From contig NZ_ASJA01000013.1 of assembly GCF_000412185.1 (NCBI RefSeq), forward strand, positions 32,319 through 96,318: a stretch of DNA of 64,000 bases. The letters run 5' to 3'. How positions within the stretch are numbered: position 1 is the first letter of the stretch; each line of letters opens with the position of its first letter. A program made the translations under genes and the position numbers. The DNA comes from Euryhalocaulis caribicus (GTDB taxonomy: Bacteria; Pseudomonadota; Alphaproteobacteria; Caulobacterales; Maricaulaceae). This document shows, in pieces, positions 17,133 through 25,850 of the stretch. The notes beneath the pieces are model-generated. The model ran no database searches. It was not told the DNA's origin and saw only the letters and a program-made list of their open reading frames with translations.

Positions 17133-18542
17133 ATGAACGCCAATCTCGTCGCGCTGCTCTATCTCGTCTCGGGCGTCCTGTTCATTCTCGCCCTGCGGGG
17201 CCTGTCGAACCCGGAAACCGCCCGGCGCGGCAACCAGTACGGCATGATTGGCATGGCCATCGCCATCGGCGTGACGCTGACGCTGCTGAGCTTCAATCCC
17301 ATGATCATCGGCCTGATCGCGGGCGGCGCGCTGATCGGCGGGGGCGCGGGCGTGGTTATCGCCCGGCGCATTCCAATGACGGCGATGCCCCAGCTGGTCG
17401 CCGCCTTCCACAGCCTGGTGGGCCTGGCCGCCGTGCTGGTCGCCGCCGCGGCCTTCCTCTCGCCCGAGGCGTTCGGAATCGCCGACGCGGCGGGGCAGAT
17501 CAAGGCGATCAGCCGGGTGGAAATGGCGCTGGGCGCGGCCATCGGCGCGATCACCTTCTCCGGCTCGGTCATCGCGTTCGCCAAGCTGAACGGCAACATG
17601 TCCGGCGCGCCGATCCTGCTGCCCTTCCGCCATGTCATCAATATCGCCATTGCGCTGGCCATGACGGGCCTAACGGTGGCCTTCGTGCTCAGCGACGGCG
17701 CGGCCTCGGGCGGCGGTCACCTGCTCTGGTACATCACCGCGCTGGCCTTCCTGATCGGCTTCCTGCTGATCATTCCGATCGGCGGGGCGGACATGCCGGT
17801 CGTGGTCTCCATGCTGAACTCCTATTCAGGCTGGGCGGCGGCCGCGCTTGGCTTCACGCTGGAAAACACCGCTCTCCTGATCACCGGGGCGCTGGTCGGC
17901 TCTTCCGGCGCGATCCTCTCCTACATCATGTGCAAGGGCATGAACCGCTCCTTCATCTCGGTGATTCTGGGCGGGTTCGGCGGCGATACGGCCGCGGCCA
18001 GCGGCGAGACCGAGACGCGCCCCGTCAAACAGGGCAGCGCGGACGACGCCGCCTTCATCATGAAGAACGCCGGCCGGGTCATCATCGTGCCGGGCTACGG
18101 CATGGCCGTGGCGCAGGCCCAGCACGCGCTGAAGGAACTGGCCGACGTGCTGAAAGAGGAAGGCGTGGACGTCGCCTACGCCATCCACCCGGTGGCGGGG
18201 CGCATGCCCGGCCACATGAATGTGCTGCTGGCCGAAGCGAACGTCCCCTATGACGAGGTGTTCGAGCTGGAGGACATCAATTCCGAATTCTCCAACGCCG
18301 ACGTCGCCTTCGTGATCGGCGCCAATGACGTCACCAACCCGGCGGCGGAGGACGATCCATCCTCTCCCATCTACGGCATGCCGGTGCTGAAGGTCTGGAA
18401 CGCCAAGACCGTGTTCTTCATCAAGCGCTCGCTCGGTTCGGGCTATGCCGGGGTGGAGAACCCGCTCTTCTTCCGCGACAACACCATGATGCTGCTCGGC
18501 GACGCCAAGAAGATGGCCGAGGAGATCGTGAAGGCGCTCTAG
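17133..18542 (+). CDS. pntB: NAD(P) transhydrogenase subunit beta
   Basis: This 469-residue protein has about eight or nine N-terminal membrane helices (domain II), followed from about residue 290 by the cytosolic NADP-binding domain III. The signature V-P-G-Y-G-M-A-V-A-Q-A-Q and the segment H-P-V-A-G-R-M-P-G-H-M-N-V-L-L-A-E are diagnostic, as is the late G-A-N-D-V-T-N-P-A. It completes the three-subunit enzyme with pntAA and pntAB, from which it is separated by the sulfotransferase pair. Confidence 0.97.
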   Translation: MNANLVALLYLVSGVLFILALRGLSNPETARRGNQYGMIGMAIAIGVTLTLLSFNPMIIGLIAGGALIGGGAGVVIARRIPMTAMPQLVAAFHSLVGLAAVLVAAAAFLSPEAFGIADAAGQIKAISRVEMALGAAIGAITFSGSVIAFAKLNGNMSGAPILLPFRHVINIAIALAMTGLTVAFVLSDGAASGGGHLLWYITALAFLIGFLLIIPIGGADMPVVVSMLNSYSGWAAAALGFTLENTALLITGALVGSSGAILSYIMCKGMNRSFISVILGGFGGDTAAASGETETRPVKQGSADDAAFIMKNAGRVIIVPGYGMAVAQAQHALKELADVLKEEGVDVAYAIHPVAGRMPGHMNVLLAEANVPYDEVFELEDINSEFSNADVAFVIGANDVTNPAAEDDPSSPIYGMPVLKVWNAKTVFFIKRSLGSGYAGVENPLFFRDNTMMLLGDAKKMAEEIVKAL

Positions 18543-18552
18543 GACGCGCGAC

Positions 18553-19173
18553 ATGTCCTTCTACGAAAACCGCATCCTTCCGCACCTGATCGGCCTGTCC
18601 TGTTCGCAGAAGCCAATCATGATGGAGCGGGCGAAGATCCTGCCCCATGCGGAAGGTCGCGTGCTGGAGGTCGGGCTGGGCGCGGGGCCGAACCTGCCGC
18701 TCTATAATCCGGCGAAGGTGACGCAGCTGATCGGGCTGGAGCCGAGCGCCGGGATGCGCCGCAAGGCCGCGCCGGCGATTGCGGCCTCCCCCGTGCCGGT
18801 GGAGTTGATCGGCCTGCCGGGCGAGGAGATCCCGCTGGACGATGACAGCGTCGACACCGTGGTCCTGACCTACACGCTCTGCACCATCCCGGGTTTCAAC
18901 GCCGCCCTGGCCCAGATGCGCCGCGTCCTGAAGCCCGGCGGAAGACTGCTGTTTTCCGAACATGGCGCGGCCCCGGACCCGGGCGTCGCAAAGTGGCAGC
19001 GGCGGATTGAGCCGGTGTGGAAGCGGATCGCCGGCGGCTGCCATCTGACGCGGCCAATCCCGAAGCTGATTGAGGAATCAGGCTTCGCTATCGGCGACAT
19101 GGAGGCGTGGTATTTGCCGGGCGCGCCGAAGATCGCGGGTTTCAACTATCGCGGCTTCGCGTCGATCCGCTGA
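18553..19173 (+). CDS. Class I SAM-dependent methyltransferase
   Basis: This is a 206-residue soluble methyltransferase. Motif I, V-L-E-V-G-L-G-A-G-P-N-L, binds S-adenosylmethionine; G-L-E-P-S follows as the acidic second-strand motif; and L-K-P-G-G-R-L-L-F is the post-motif. The overall pattern (Y-N-P at the lip of the pocket, then E-H-G after the post-motif) recalls the METTL7-like and phospholipid-type methyltransferases, but the substrate cannot be assigned. It lies 10 bases after pntB and is probably on the same transcript. Confidence 0.85.
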   Translation: MSFYENRILPHLIGLSCSQKPIMMERAKILPHAEGRVLEVGLGAGPNLPLYNPAKVTQLIGLEPSAGMRRKAAPAIAASPVPVELIGLPGEEIPLDDDSVDTVVLTYTLCTIPGFNAALAQMRRVLKPGGRLLFSEHGAAPDPGVAKWQRRIEPVWKRIAGGCHLTRPIPKLIEESGFAIGDMEAWYLPGAPKIAGFNYRGFASIR

Positions 19174-19177
19174 GCGG

Positions 19178-20158
19178 TCAGATCCATTTCGCCCATTTGA
19201 AAAAGGCCAGCTCGATCACGCAGATCAGCGTCAGCAGGCCGGAAACGATCCAGAACCCGTTCGGGTGATCGGACAGCGGCACGCCGGCGACATTCATCCC
19301 CAGCATCCCGGCGATCAGCGTCACGGGCAGGAAGATTCCGGCGGCCAGCGACAGCACCATCGTGTGCCGGTTCATCCGGTCGGCCTGCTGGCTGACCAGC
19401 AGGTCATGCAGCACCATCGCCCGTTCCCTCAGGGAATCTAGGTCCTCGGTCAGGCGCGCCATCGCCTCGGCCGCCTCATGGAAGATCCGGTGATCCTCCT
19501 CCCGTATCCATCCGGCCTCGGTGGCGGCCAGCGCCCGCAGCGCCTCGCGCTGCGGGGCGATATAGCGGCGGATCTGCGCCGCTTCGGAACGCGGCTCGGT
19601 CACCGCGATCCGCTCGATGCTCTTGCCGTCGTCAAAGACGTCGTCTTCCAGCTCGTCAAAGATATCCACCATCTCCGCGATCACCGGTTCGATCCGCAAG
19701 GAAAGCCGCAGCGCCAGACGGGCGATCAAATCGCCGGGCGTGACCGGCGCATCGCCCTTTTCAATGTCGTCGCGCAGGTCGCGGACAGCCATCAGCTTGA
19801 ACCGGCGGGAGGTGATAACCCGCGTCGGCGTCACCCACATGCGGACAGAGACCATGTCTTCCGGCTCAGCGCCCGGATTGTGGTTCACGCCCCGCAGATT
19901 GACCAGCGCGCCCTGCTCGGCCGGTTCAAAGCGCGGCCGGGTTTCCTCCGCCGTCAGGGCGGTCACGGCGAAATCGGGCGCGCCGGACTTTTTCGCCAGC
20001 CAGTCGCAGGCGCGCGGATCGTTCGCGTCCAGATGTATCCAGTCAAAGCCGGGGGCGTTTGCGGGATGATCGTCCAGCGCCAGCTTTACCGCTCCGCCCG
20101 CGCCGTCCATGCGCCAGGCGCAGATCAGCGCGTCGCCAAGGGAATCGTTCATGGTCAT
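19178..20158 (-). CDS. CorA/ZntB-type divalent metal transporter
   Basis: This is a protein of about 326 residues. A large N-terminal cytosolic domain is followed by two C-terminal membrane helices. The signature loop between them, G-M-L-G-M-N-V-A-G-V-P-L, holds the G-M-N triplet of the CorA superfamily. The long coiled region with R-D-E-and A-rich helices (about residues 150-270) is the stalk helix. The sequence is closer to the ZntB zinc transporter branch than to magnesium CorA, judged by the short C-terminus and the N-terminal pattern. An ATG six bases further in is also possible. The gene is convergent with the methyltransferase. Confidence 0.85.
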   Translation of the reverse strand: MTMNDSLGDALICAWRMDGAGGAVKLALDDHPANAPGFDWIHLDANDPRACDWLAKKSGAPDFAVTALTAEETRPRFEPAEQGALVNLRGVNHNPGAEPEDMVSVRMWVTPTRVITSRRFKLMAVRDLRDDIEKGDAPVTPGDLIARLALRLSLRIEPVIAEMVDIFDELEDDVFDDGKSIERIAVTEPRSEAAQIRRYIAPQREALRALAATEAGWIREEDHRIFHEAAEAMARLTEDLDSLRERAMVLHDLLVSQQADRMNRHTMVLSLAAGIFLPVTLIAGMLGMNVAGVPLSDHPNGFWIVSGLLTLICVIELAFFKWAKWI

Positions 20159-20203
20159 GGGGTGCGAGAATAAGGCGCGGCGGCCGCGCGGCAAACCGGC
20201 CGG

Positions 20204-21151
20204 TCAGGCGACGGCGGCTGCCGCGTCTGCGGGCCGCGGGAAATGCAGGCGGACCGCCGTTCCCTCGCCAATACGGCTCTCGATCTCCAGCCGGCCGCCA
20301 TGCAGCTCCGCGAAGCCGCGCGCCAGGGGCAGGCCCAGGCCCAGGCCATCATGGCTGCGTGTGGAGCTTTGCGAAGCGGTGGAAAAGGCGGTTGCGGCGC
20401 GCCGGGCCATTTCCTCATCCATGCCACAGCCGGAATCGATAATTTCCATGACCGCGCCGTCATCGCCGCTCCGGGCCGCCAATCGGATGGTTCCACCCTT
20501 GTCCGAGGCCAGAGCCGCGTTCTCGATCAGACCGGCCAGCGCCCGCGCCGCAATACGGTTATCCAGATCCAGAAGCAGCCCTTCTTCACACTGGATTTCC
20601 AGCGTCACCTCGCGCGTGGTCAGGGTGTCGGCGGCAAAGGCCGCCGCCTCCGACGCCAGAGGGCCGATATCGGTCGGGGCGGTGATGATTTCGGCCTGTC
20701 CCTGGGAGGCGACCTGTATGTAGAGGAACAGATCATCCACCATGTCCAGAAGCCGCCGTCCGCTCTGGTCGATGATGTCCGCCGCGGCCTTTGCCTCCGG
20801 GGACTTCACATTCCGCAGCAGGTGAACCCCGCCCAGCACGCCGTTCAGCGGCGTGCGGAATTCATGGCTGACGACGGACAGAAAACCGGTCTTGGCGCGG
20901 TCGGCGTCCTCGGCCCGTTCCTTGGCGGCCATCAATTCATGCTGTTGGGTTTCATAGGCGTCGATGGACCGGCGGACATTATCCAGCAGGAAATTGACCA
21001 TAAGGGCCAGCTTCTGGACCGCCGGGGTGGGGTCCGTCACCGCAATGCGCACATTGAAGTCGCCGTCGACGGTCGAGCAGAGCTGGTCCGCGATCGTCTC
21101 GACCGATTGCAGCGGATCCGGCACGCCTTCATTTCCCGGCTTGCCGGTCAC
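20204..21151 (-). CDS. Soluble sensor histidine kinase coupled to H-NOX
   Basis: This is a kinase of about 315 residues without membrane helices. After an N-terminal helical region of about 85 residues, the phospho-acceptor box is S-V-V-S-H96-E-F-R-T-P-L-N-G. The ATPase domain shows L-I-E-N-A (N box), D-S-G-C-G-M (G1) and G-L-G-L-G-L (G2). The start is a GTG whose GTGA overlaps the stop of the upstream haem NO-binding gene, so the two proteins are made in coupled fashion. The family precedent is an H-NOX protein that binds NO and controls the autophosphorylation of its partner kinase. No response regulator is nearby. Confidence 0.88.
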   Translation of the reverse strand: MTGKPGNEGVPDPLQSVETIADQLCSTVDGDFNVRIAVTDPTPAVQKLALMVNFLLDNVRRSIDAYETQQHELMAAKERAEDADRAKTGFLSVVSHEFRTPLNGVLGGVHLLRNVKSPEAKAAADIIDQSGRRLLDMVDDLFLYIQVASQGQAEIITAPTDIGPLASEAAAFAADTLTTREVTLEIQCEEGLLLDLDNRIAARALAGLIENAALASDKGGTIRLAARSGDDGAVMEIIDSGCGMDEEMARRAATAFSTASQSSTRSHDGLGLGLPLARGFAELHGGRLEIESRIGEGTAVRLHFPRPADAAAAVA

Positions 21152-21708
21152 GCCGCCGCCTCGCCGGCGCCAGCCCAGCGTATGGCGACCCGGCAATCGG
21201 CGGAATCCGGATCGTCCAGGGCCTCAACCTCGGCGGTTTCCCCGTAATGATCCAAAAGCGCCCGCGCCAGCGACATATAGAGGCGGGCCAGCCGGTTTTC
21301 CGATTGATAATGCGTGATCAACCCGTCTTCGGTTTCCGTCACGCCAAACTTGTCGCCCAGACGGCTGTCGCCGCCCGTAACGCCGGAGCCCATGGAGTTG
21401 TGGATCGTGGGCTGACGTTTCAGGAAGTCGCGGGCCGTCGGCGCCATGGCGAAGAAGACCGGAAAGCGCGATTGCACGTCTTTCAGGAAATGAACCGCAT
21501 AGGCGTCATAGGCCTGTTGCGGCGTCAGTTCCAGAACATCGCAGGCATGCCCGATAAGGGCTCTCGCCTCTTCATCGGGATAGTCCGTGTCGATGCGGAA
21601 TTCGAAATCATCCGGCAAGCCGCCCCGGCGGCGGACCTCGGCCAGTTTGTCTTTTCCCCCGGCCTGCTCGACCAGGTCGAGAAGAACGAGCTGTATCAAT
21701 CCAATCAT
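21148..21708 (-). CDS. Haem NO-binding (H-NOX) domain protein
   Basis: This is a protein of about 186 residues with the H-NOX pattern. It starts M-I-G-L-I-Q-L-V-L-L-D-L-V-E. The probable proximal haem ligand is His103 in P-T-I-H-N-S-M. The haem-propionate motif region is Y134-Q-S136-E-N138-R139, in which the family Tyr and Ser are present but the Arg is one position later than in the usual Y-x-S-x-R. H-NOX proteins sense nitric oxide (some also oxygen) and act on a partner kinase or cyclase. A histidine kinase gene overlaps its stop codon by four bases. An upstream GTG at 21720 would add four residues. Confidence 0.88.
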   Translation of the reverse strand: MIGLIQLVLLDLVEQAGGKDKLAEVRRRGGLPDDFEFRIDTDYPDEEARALIGHACDVLELTPQQAYDAYAVHFLKDVQSRFPVFFAMAPTARDFLKRQPTIHNSMGSGVTGGDSRLGDKFGVTETEDGLITHYQSENRLARLYMSLARALLDHYGETAEVEALDDPDSADCRVAIRWAGAGEAAA

Positions 21709-21804
21709 GGCGGCGCTCACTATATCGCAATGTGCGAAATAACTAACACCGGGTTCGATAAAGAAAGCCTAAAATTCTAGCGCTTGTTTGCGTTAAAAAT
21801 TTAC

Positions 21805-22152
21805 CTAGGCGGCCCTTGCGCACTGTACGCAGACCGCCGTGGCCGGATCCAGGTCCAGCCGCTTTGGCGGAATTTCCTCGCCGCAAACGGTGCAAAATCC
21901 GTATTCGTCCGCCGCCATTCGCGCCAGCGCCGCATCGATCTTGCGGATTTCGGCGCGGCGCTTGACTTCGGTCGCCTGATCCATCGCCTGCGCCCGCATG
22001 GCGTCCATGCGCGACAGCCGCCCCTGCGTCTGCTGGTCCAGCTCCACGGGTTTGCGGCCCTCCGCGCTGCCGGCGGACAGGCCCTCCAGCTCCGCCTTCA
22101 GGGCCTCCAGGCGGCCTCGCATTTCTTTTATTCCGGCGCGTGTCGGGGCCAT
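21805..22152 (-). CDS. DksA/TraR-type zinc-finger protein
   Basis: This is a 115-residue protein with an N-terminal coiled-coil region (about residues 1-75) and a C4 zinc finger C87-x2-C90-x17-C108-x2-C111. That arrangement is the DksA/TraR fold, which inserts into the secondary channel of RNA polymerase. It is shorter than E. coli DksA (151 residues), so it may be one of the smaller paralogues. It is a stand-alone gene, divergent from the ABC transporter genes. Confidence 0.88.
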   Translation of the reverse strand: MAPTRAGIKEMRGRLEALKAELEGLSAGSAEGRKPVELDQQTQGRLSRMDAMRAQAMDQATEVKRRAEIRKIDAALARMAADEYGFCTVCGEEIPPKRLDLDPATAVCVQCARAA

Positions 22153-22249
22153 TAGCAGAAACTCGGCTCGTTACGGGCTGACGAGTATGAATCGAGCCTC
22201 TATCGTGACGCCAGATGCACAATCAGTTCAGCCGCGACGGGGACAATTC

Positions 22250-23200
22250 ATGAATAACGGGCCGGACGCCCCGCCGCTTTCGCTTGAGGCGGTTTCCAAG
22301 AGCTTCAGCGGCAAGCCCGCCGTACGGGATCTCAGCTTCACGGTCCGTCAGGGCGAGATTTTCGGCTTTCTCGGTCCCAACGGGGCGGGCAAGACCACGT
22401 CCCTGCGCACGGCCCTTGGCATCATGACCCCCGATCAGGGCAACGTCATGCTGTTCGGCGCGCCGCCCAGCCAGAAAAACCTGCGCCGGGTCGGTTTCCT
22501 TCCCGAAGAACGCGGCCTCTACAAGAAAATGACGGCCGAGGCGGTGATCGTTTTCTTCGCCCGCCTGAAGGGCATGGGCCGCGGGGAGGCGCTGAAGAAG
22601 GCGCGCGCCTTGCTGGACCAGTACGGGCTTGGCGACGTGGCGCAGAAGAAGCTGAAAACCTTTTCCAAGGGCATGGCCCAGAAGGTCCAGATTCTGGCCG
22701 CCATCGCGCATGATCCAGAGCTGGTCATCCTGGACGAGCCGTTTTCCGGCCTCGACCCGGTGAACCAGCGCACGCTGGAATCGCTGGTCCGCGGCCTGGC
22801 CGACGGCGGCGCGACGGTGATCTTCTCCACTCATGTGATGGAGCACGCCGAACGGCTCTGTGACCGTATCCTGCTGCTCTCGAAGGGCCGCACGGTGTTT
22901 GAGGGCGCGGTCTCCGCCGCGCTGGACGCCGCGCCGCGCCGGGTCTTCGTGGAAACCGACGCGGACGTGGACGTGGCGGCGCTGACCGCCGCCATCCCCG
23001 GCGCCTCCGCGGCGCGCGAGGGCGAGGCGGAGACGGAAGGCGTGCGCTGGCGCGTCGATCTTCCCGAAGGCGCCTCCACACAGCCCGTGTTGCACGCTTT
23101 CGTGGACAAGGGCGCGCCCCTGCGGATGTTCGAACCGATGCGCACCCATCTCCATGACGCCTTTGTTGAACTGGTCGAGCGGGAGGACCGCCCCTCATGA
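22250..23200 (+). CDS. ABC transporter ATP-binding protein (NatA/YhaQ-like)
   Basis: This is an ATPase of about 316 residues. The Walker A motif is G-P-N-G-A-G-K-T-T, the signature is F-S-K-G-M-A-Q-K-V-Q, and Walker B is L-V-I-L-D-E-P. The F-S-K-G-M signature and the extra C-terminal domain (residues 225-316) are typical of export-type ATPases of the NatA/CcmA-like family. The permease gene begins four bases before its stop codon (ATGA), so the two form one transporter. The exported substrate (Na+, a drug or a lipid) is not predictable. Confidence 0.92.
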   Translation: MNNGPDAPPLSLEAVSKSFSGKPAVRDLSFTVRQGEIFGFLGPNGAGKTTSLRTALGIMTPDQGNVMLFGAPPSQKNLRRVGFLPEERGLYKKMTAEAVIVFFARLKGMGRGEALKKARALLDQYGLGDVAQKKLKTFSKGMAQKVQILAAIAHDPELVILDEPFSGLDPVNQRTLESLVRGLADGGATVIFSTHVMEHAERLCDRILLLSKGRTVFEGAVSAALDAAPRRVFVETDADVDVAALTAAIPGASAAREGEAETEGVRWRVDLPEGASTQPVLHAFVDKGAPLRMFEPMRTHLHDAFVELVEREDRPS

Positions 23201-24642
23201 ATCGTCTCTTCCTGATCGCCCGCCGCGAATATCTCTCCTATGTCGCCACCTGGGGGTTCTGGATTTCGCTGGCCACCGTTCCGCTGTTCATGGCGGCCGG
23301 CTTCATCGTGCCCCAGCTGTTTGAACGCTCCACGCCGGAGCGCGCCTATGTCGTGATCGCCGATGATCCGGCGGTCGGGACGGCGATCGAGGATTATCTG
23401 GACGCCGAATACGCCGATGAGGTGGACGCCGTTCTGGGGGCCATGGTGTCCGCGCAGGGCGGCGATGCGGCAGGCGACGCCTATGACGCGGCGCGCGAAA
23501 ACGGCGCCGCGCCTCTGGATGCGGCCATGGAGGCCGGCCTGGCGCCGGAAGCGGCGCAGGCCGCCGCCGACCAGACCCGCCGCAACTATGTGCGCGTAGA
23601 GGCCCCTGAGCGGACCGTGGAGGGCTTGCGGTCCTATCTGGCGGGCGCGCGCCAGCTGGACACGCCCGAAGGCCCGCGCGACCTCCACGCGGCCCTGTTC
23701 GTGGAAGGCGATGCGCAGGCCGGATATTCGCTGGATTACTGGAGCGCCAATCTGTCCAATCAGGACCTGATGGACGAGGCCCGCCGCGCGCTGGGCGCGG
23801 ACATGGCGGACGCCTATCTGCGTGACGCCGGTGTGGACCCGGCGGTGGTGGCCGAAGCCGAGGACCGGCGCCCGGAAACCCGCGCGCTCAGCCCGGAAAA
23901 AACCGAAGGCGCGGAAGAGGTCACGTTCGAGGACCGACTGCCTTACCTGCTGGGCGTCGGAGCCGGATTCGTCCTGTGGTCGATCCTGTTCTCGGTCGCC
24001 AACATGCTGCTGACCTCCACCATCGAGGAAAAGGGCAACAAGATCCTCGACTCCCTGCTCGCCTCTGCCCGGCTGACGGAGATTCTGGCCGGCAAGCTTC
24101 TGGGCGTGGCGGGGGTCAGTTTCACCCTGCTGGCCGCATGGATCATCGCCGGCCTGGGCTTTGTCACGGTCGTGCAATTCGTGGTCGGCGGGGATGAGCC
24201 GCTGGCGCCGATCTTCGGCGCGGTTCTGGATCCGGGGCTCCTTCTGCCCTTCGCCTTCTATTTCGTGGTTGGCTATCTGATGTATGGCGCGGTGTTCATG
24301 GCCATCGGTTCGCTCTGCGAGACGATACAGGAGGCGCAGACCTTCATGAGCCCGCTGATCATCATTTTGATGATCCCGCTCGCCTTCCTGGTGTTCGCGG
24401 CGCAGAATCTGGATTCTTCGCTGCTGGCCATCGCCAGCTGGATCCCGCCCTTCACGCCCTTCCTGATGATCGCGCGCCTGCCCACCGATCCCCCGCTATG
24501 GGAGATCGTGGCGACCTCGGCGCTGATGCTAGGGACGATGCTGGCCATCCTGCTGGCGGCCTCCGCGGTCTTCCGCATGGGCGCGCTGGGCCAGGCCGGG
24601 ATTGGCAATCTGCGGCGGCTGGTGCCGGGCATGAAAAGCTAG
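23197..24642 (+). CDS. ABC-2 type transporter permease (NatB/YhaP-like)
   Basis: This 481-residue protein has one N-terminal membrane helix (about residues 20-40), a large extracytoplasmic loop of about 210 residues rich in Ala and acidic residues, and then about five helices. The conserved F-x-x-x-N-x-L-x-x-T-x-E-E-K-x-N-K segment before the second helix (here S-T-I-E-E-K-G-N-K-I-L-D) is typical of NatB-type permeases. It partners with the upstream ATPase and is followed by a strong terminator. Part of the extracellular loop contains an Ala-rich, possibly repeated helical insertion. Confidence 0.9.
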   Translation: MNRLFLIARREYLSYVATWGFWISLATVPLFMAAGFIVPQLFERSTPERAYVVIADDPAVGTAIEDYLDAEYADEVDAVLGAMVSAQGGDAAGDAYDAARENGAAPLDAAMEAGLAPEAAQAAADQTRRNYVRVEAPERTVEGLRSYLAGARQLDTPEGPRDLHAALFVEGDAQAGYSLDYWSANLSNQDLMDEARRALGADMADAYLRDAGVDPAVVAEAEDRRPETRALSPEKTEGAEEVTFEDRLPYLLGVGAGFVLWSILFSVANMLLTSTIEEKGNKILDSLLASARLTEILAGKLLGVAGVSFTLLAAWIIAGLGFVTVVQFVVGGDEPLAPIFGAVLDPGLLLPFAFYFVVGYLMYGAVFMAIGSLCETIQEAQTFMSPLIIILMIPLAFLVFAAQNLDSSLLAIASWIPPFTPFLMIARLPTDPPLWEIVATSALMLGTMLAILLAASAVFRMGALGQAGIGNLRRLVPGMKS

Positions 24643-24674
24643 GGAAGCCGCAACTTCCGGCATTCCGGAAACAC

Positions 24675-24715
24675 AAAGCGCCGCGCGGAGGTCAGCCTCC
24701 GCGCGGCGCTTTTTT
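24675..24715. terminator. Strong bidirectional intrinsic terminator
   Basis: A perfect 17-base-pair hairpin (arms at 24675-24691 and 24696-24712, loop TCAG) ends in a run of T on the plus strand, with a run of A before the left arm. It lies between the convergent ABC permease and rpsU genes and probably ends transcripts from both sides. Confidence 0.9.
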
Positions 24716-24763
24716 ATTCAGGTCGCTGTCGCGCGCTCCGGCAGGGCGCCGGAGCCGTCGCGC

Positions 24764-24985
24764 CTAGCGGCGCTTGGTGGTGAGACCTTCGCGCTGAGCC
24801 CGTTTACGCGCAAGCTTGCGCGCGCGGCGAACCGCTTCGGACTTCTGACGAGCGCGCTTTTCTGAAGGCTTTTCGTAGAAGGCGCGCCGCTTCATTTCGC
24901 GGAACGTCCCCTCGCGCTGCATTTTCTTCTTCAGCGCCTTCAGCGCTTGCTCGACATTGTTGTCGCGAACATAGATCTGAACGAT
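24764..24985 (-). CDS. rpsU: Ribosomal protein S21, apparent ATC start
   Basis: This 73-residue protein of the small ribosomal subunit starts [10 protein letters not shown] after the initiator and contains the conserved [13 protein letters not shown] and F-R-E-M-K-R-R segments and a basic C-terminus. No ATG, GTG or TTG is present at the expected N-terminus. The codon at that position is ATC, nine bases after a perfect AGGAGG. I therefore place the start there, aligned with the M-V-Q-I family start. Upstream in-frame codons extend as non-homologous sequence. ATC starts are rare and are expected to be restricted by IF3. Confidence 0.82.
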   Translation of the reverse strand: MVQIYVRDNNVEQALKALKKKMQREGTFREMKRRAFYEKPSEKRARQKSEAVRRARKLARKRAQREGLTTKRR

Positions 24986-24994
24986 GGCTCTCGC

Positions 24995-25000
24995 CCTCCT
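24995..25000 (-). promoter_or_regulatory. Consensus ribosome-binding site fixing the rpsU ATC start
   Basis: A complete AGGAGG (minus strand) lies nine bases before the ATC codon of rpsU. Its ideal spacing to ATC, and the absence of any canonical start at a suitable distance, decides the start. Confidence 0.75.
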
Positions 25001-25159
25001 AAACGCATGTTTGTTGACGCGGCGGTCGATGCCGCTACCAGCGCCAAACACGAAACCCGTGGAAGGCGCGCGATATAGCGGAGCTAAAAGGGCCTGTCCA
25101 GATACAAGCCGCATCGCCGCATGGCTGTTTCTCACCAGATTAGATAGTGTCTTTTCGCG

Positions 25160-25828
25160 ATGATTGAAGAGTTTCCCCATCTGGACGCCGCCCGCCGGGC
25201 CATTCTGGAGGCCGCGCTGCCCATCGCCGCCTTTGACGGCTGGACCCGCAAGACCCTGATCGAGGCGGCCCGCGACGCCGGCCTGCCTGACGGCGCGGAC
25301 GAGCTTTACCTGCCCCGCGGCCCCGTCGATCTGATCGATTTCTGGGGCAGGGAGTGCGATCTGGCGATGGAAAACGCCTATGCGGCGGCCGATACGGCGG
25401 ACATGAAGGTGCGCGACCGCGTCACCTTCGCCGTGATGGCGCGGCTGGAGCCGATGCGCGGCGACCGGGAAGCGGCGCGGCGCGCGGTGGCGCGGCTGTC
25501 CCTGCCGGACGCCGGCGGGACCGCGCCGCGCATTCTCTGGCGCGCGGCCGACAGCATCTGGCGGGCGATGGGCGACAAGTCCACGGACGGCAACTGGTAT
25601 TCCAAACGCGCCACGCTTTCGGGCGTGATCGGCTCCACTTTCGCGGTGTTTCTGGAAGACCAGGACCCCGAAATGGCCGAAACGCGGGCGTTTCTGGATC
25701 GCCGGATCGGCAATGTGATGGAGTTCGAGAAGGCGAAAGCGAACTTCCGGCGCTTCAAATCAGCCCTGCCGGACCCGCTGAAGACGCTCTCCAAACTGCG
25801 CTATGGCGGCGTTAAACGTTACAATTAG
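25160..25828 (+). CDS. coq9: COQ9 family protein, ubiquinone biosynthesis
   Basis: This is a 222-residue helical protein. The C-terminal part holds the COQ9-like block [16 protein letters not shown] followed by a L-E-D-Q-D-P segment, and an N-terminal TetR-like helix bundle lies before it. COQ9 binds lipids and helps COQ7-type hydroxylase act on ubiquinone precursors at the membrane; alphaproteobacteria carry a single homologue. The gene is divergent from rpsU with about 174 bases between them. Confidence 0.9.
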   Translation: MIEEFPHLDAARRAILEAALPIAAFDGWTRKTLIEAARDAGLPDGADELYLPRGPVDLIDFWGRECDLAMENAYAAADTADMKVRDRVTFAVMARLEPMRGDREAARRAVARLSLPDAGGTAPRILWRAADSIWRAMGDKSTDGNWYSKRATLSGVIGSTFAVFLEDQDPEMAETRAFLDRRIGNVMEFEKAKANFRRFKSALPDPLKTLSKLRYGGVKRYN

Positions 25829-25850
25829 GCCTCAAAACAGGCCCGTTTTC

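Noticed and set aside
15879..17633. A 584-codon minus-strand frame opposite the sulfotransferases and pntB
   Set aside because: It has no recognisable domain and typical shadow composition. The plus-strand proteins carry intact PAPS and transhydrogenase motifs.
24986..25180. An N-terminal extension of rpsU of about 65 residues
   Set aside because: S21 homology starts at 24985, and an AGGAGG sits just before it. The upstream frame has no homology and no ribosome-binding site.
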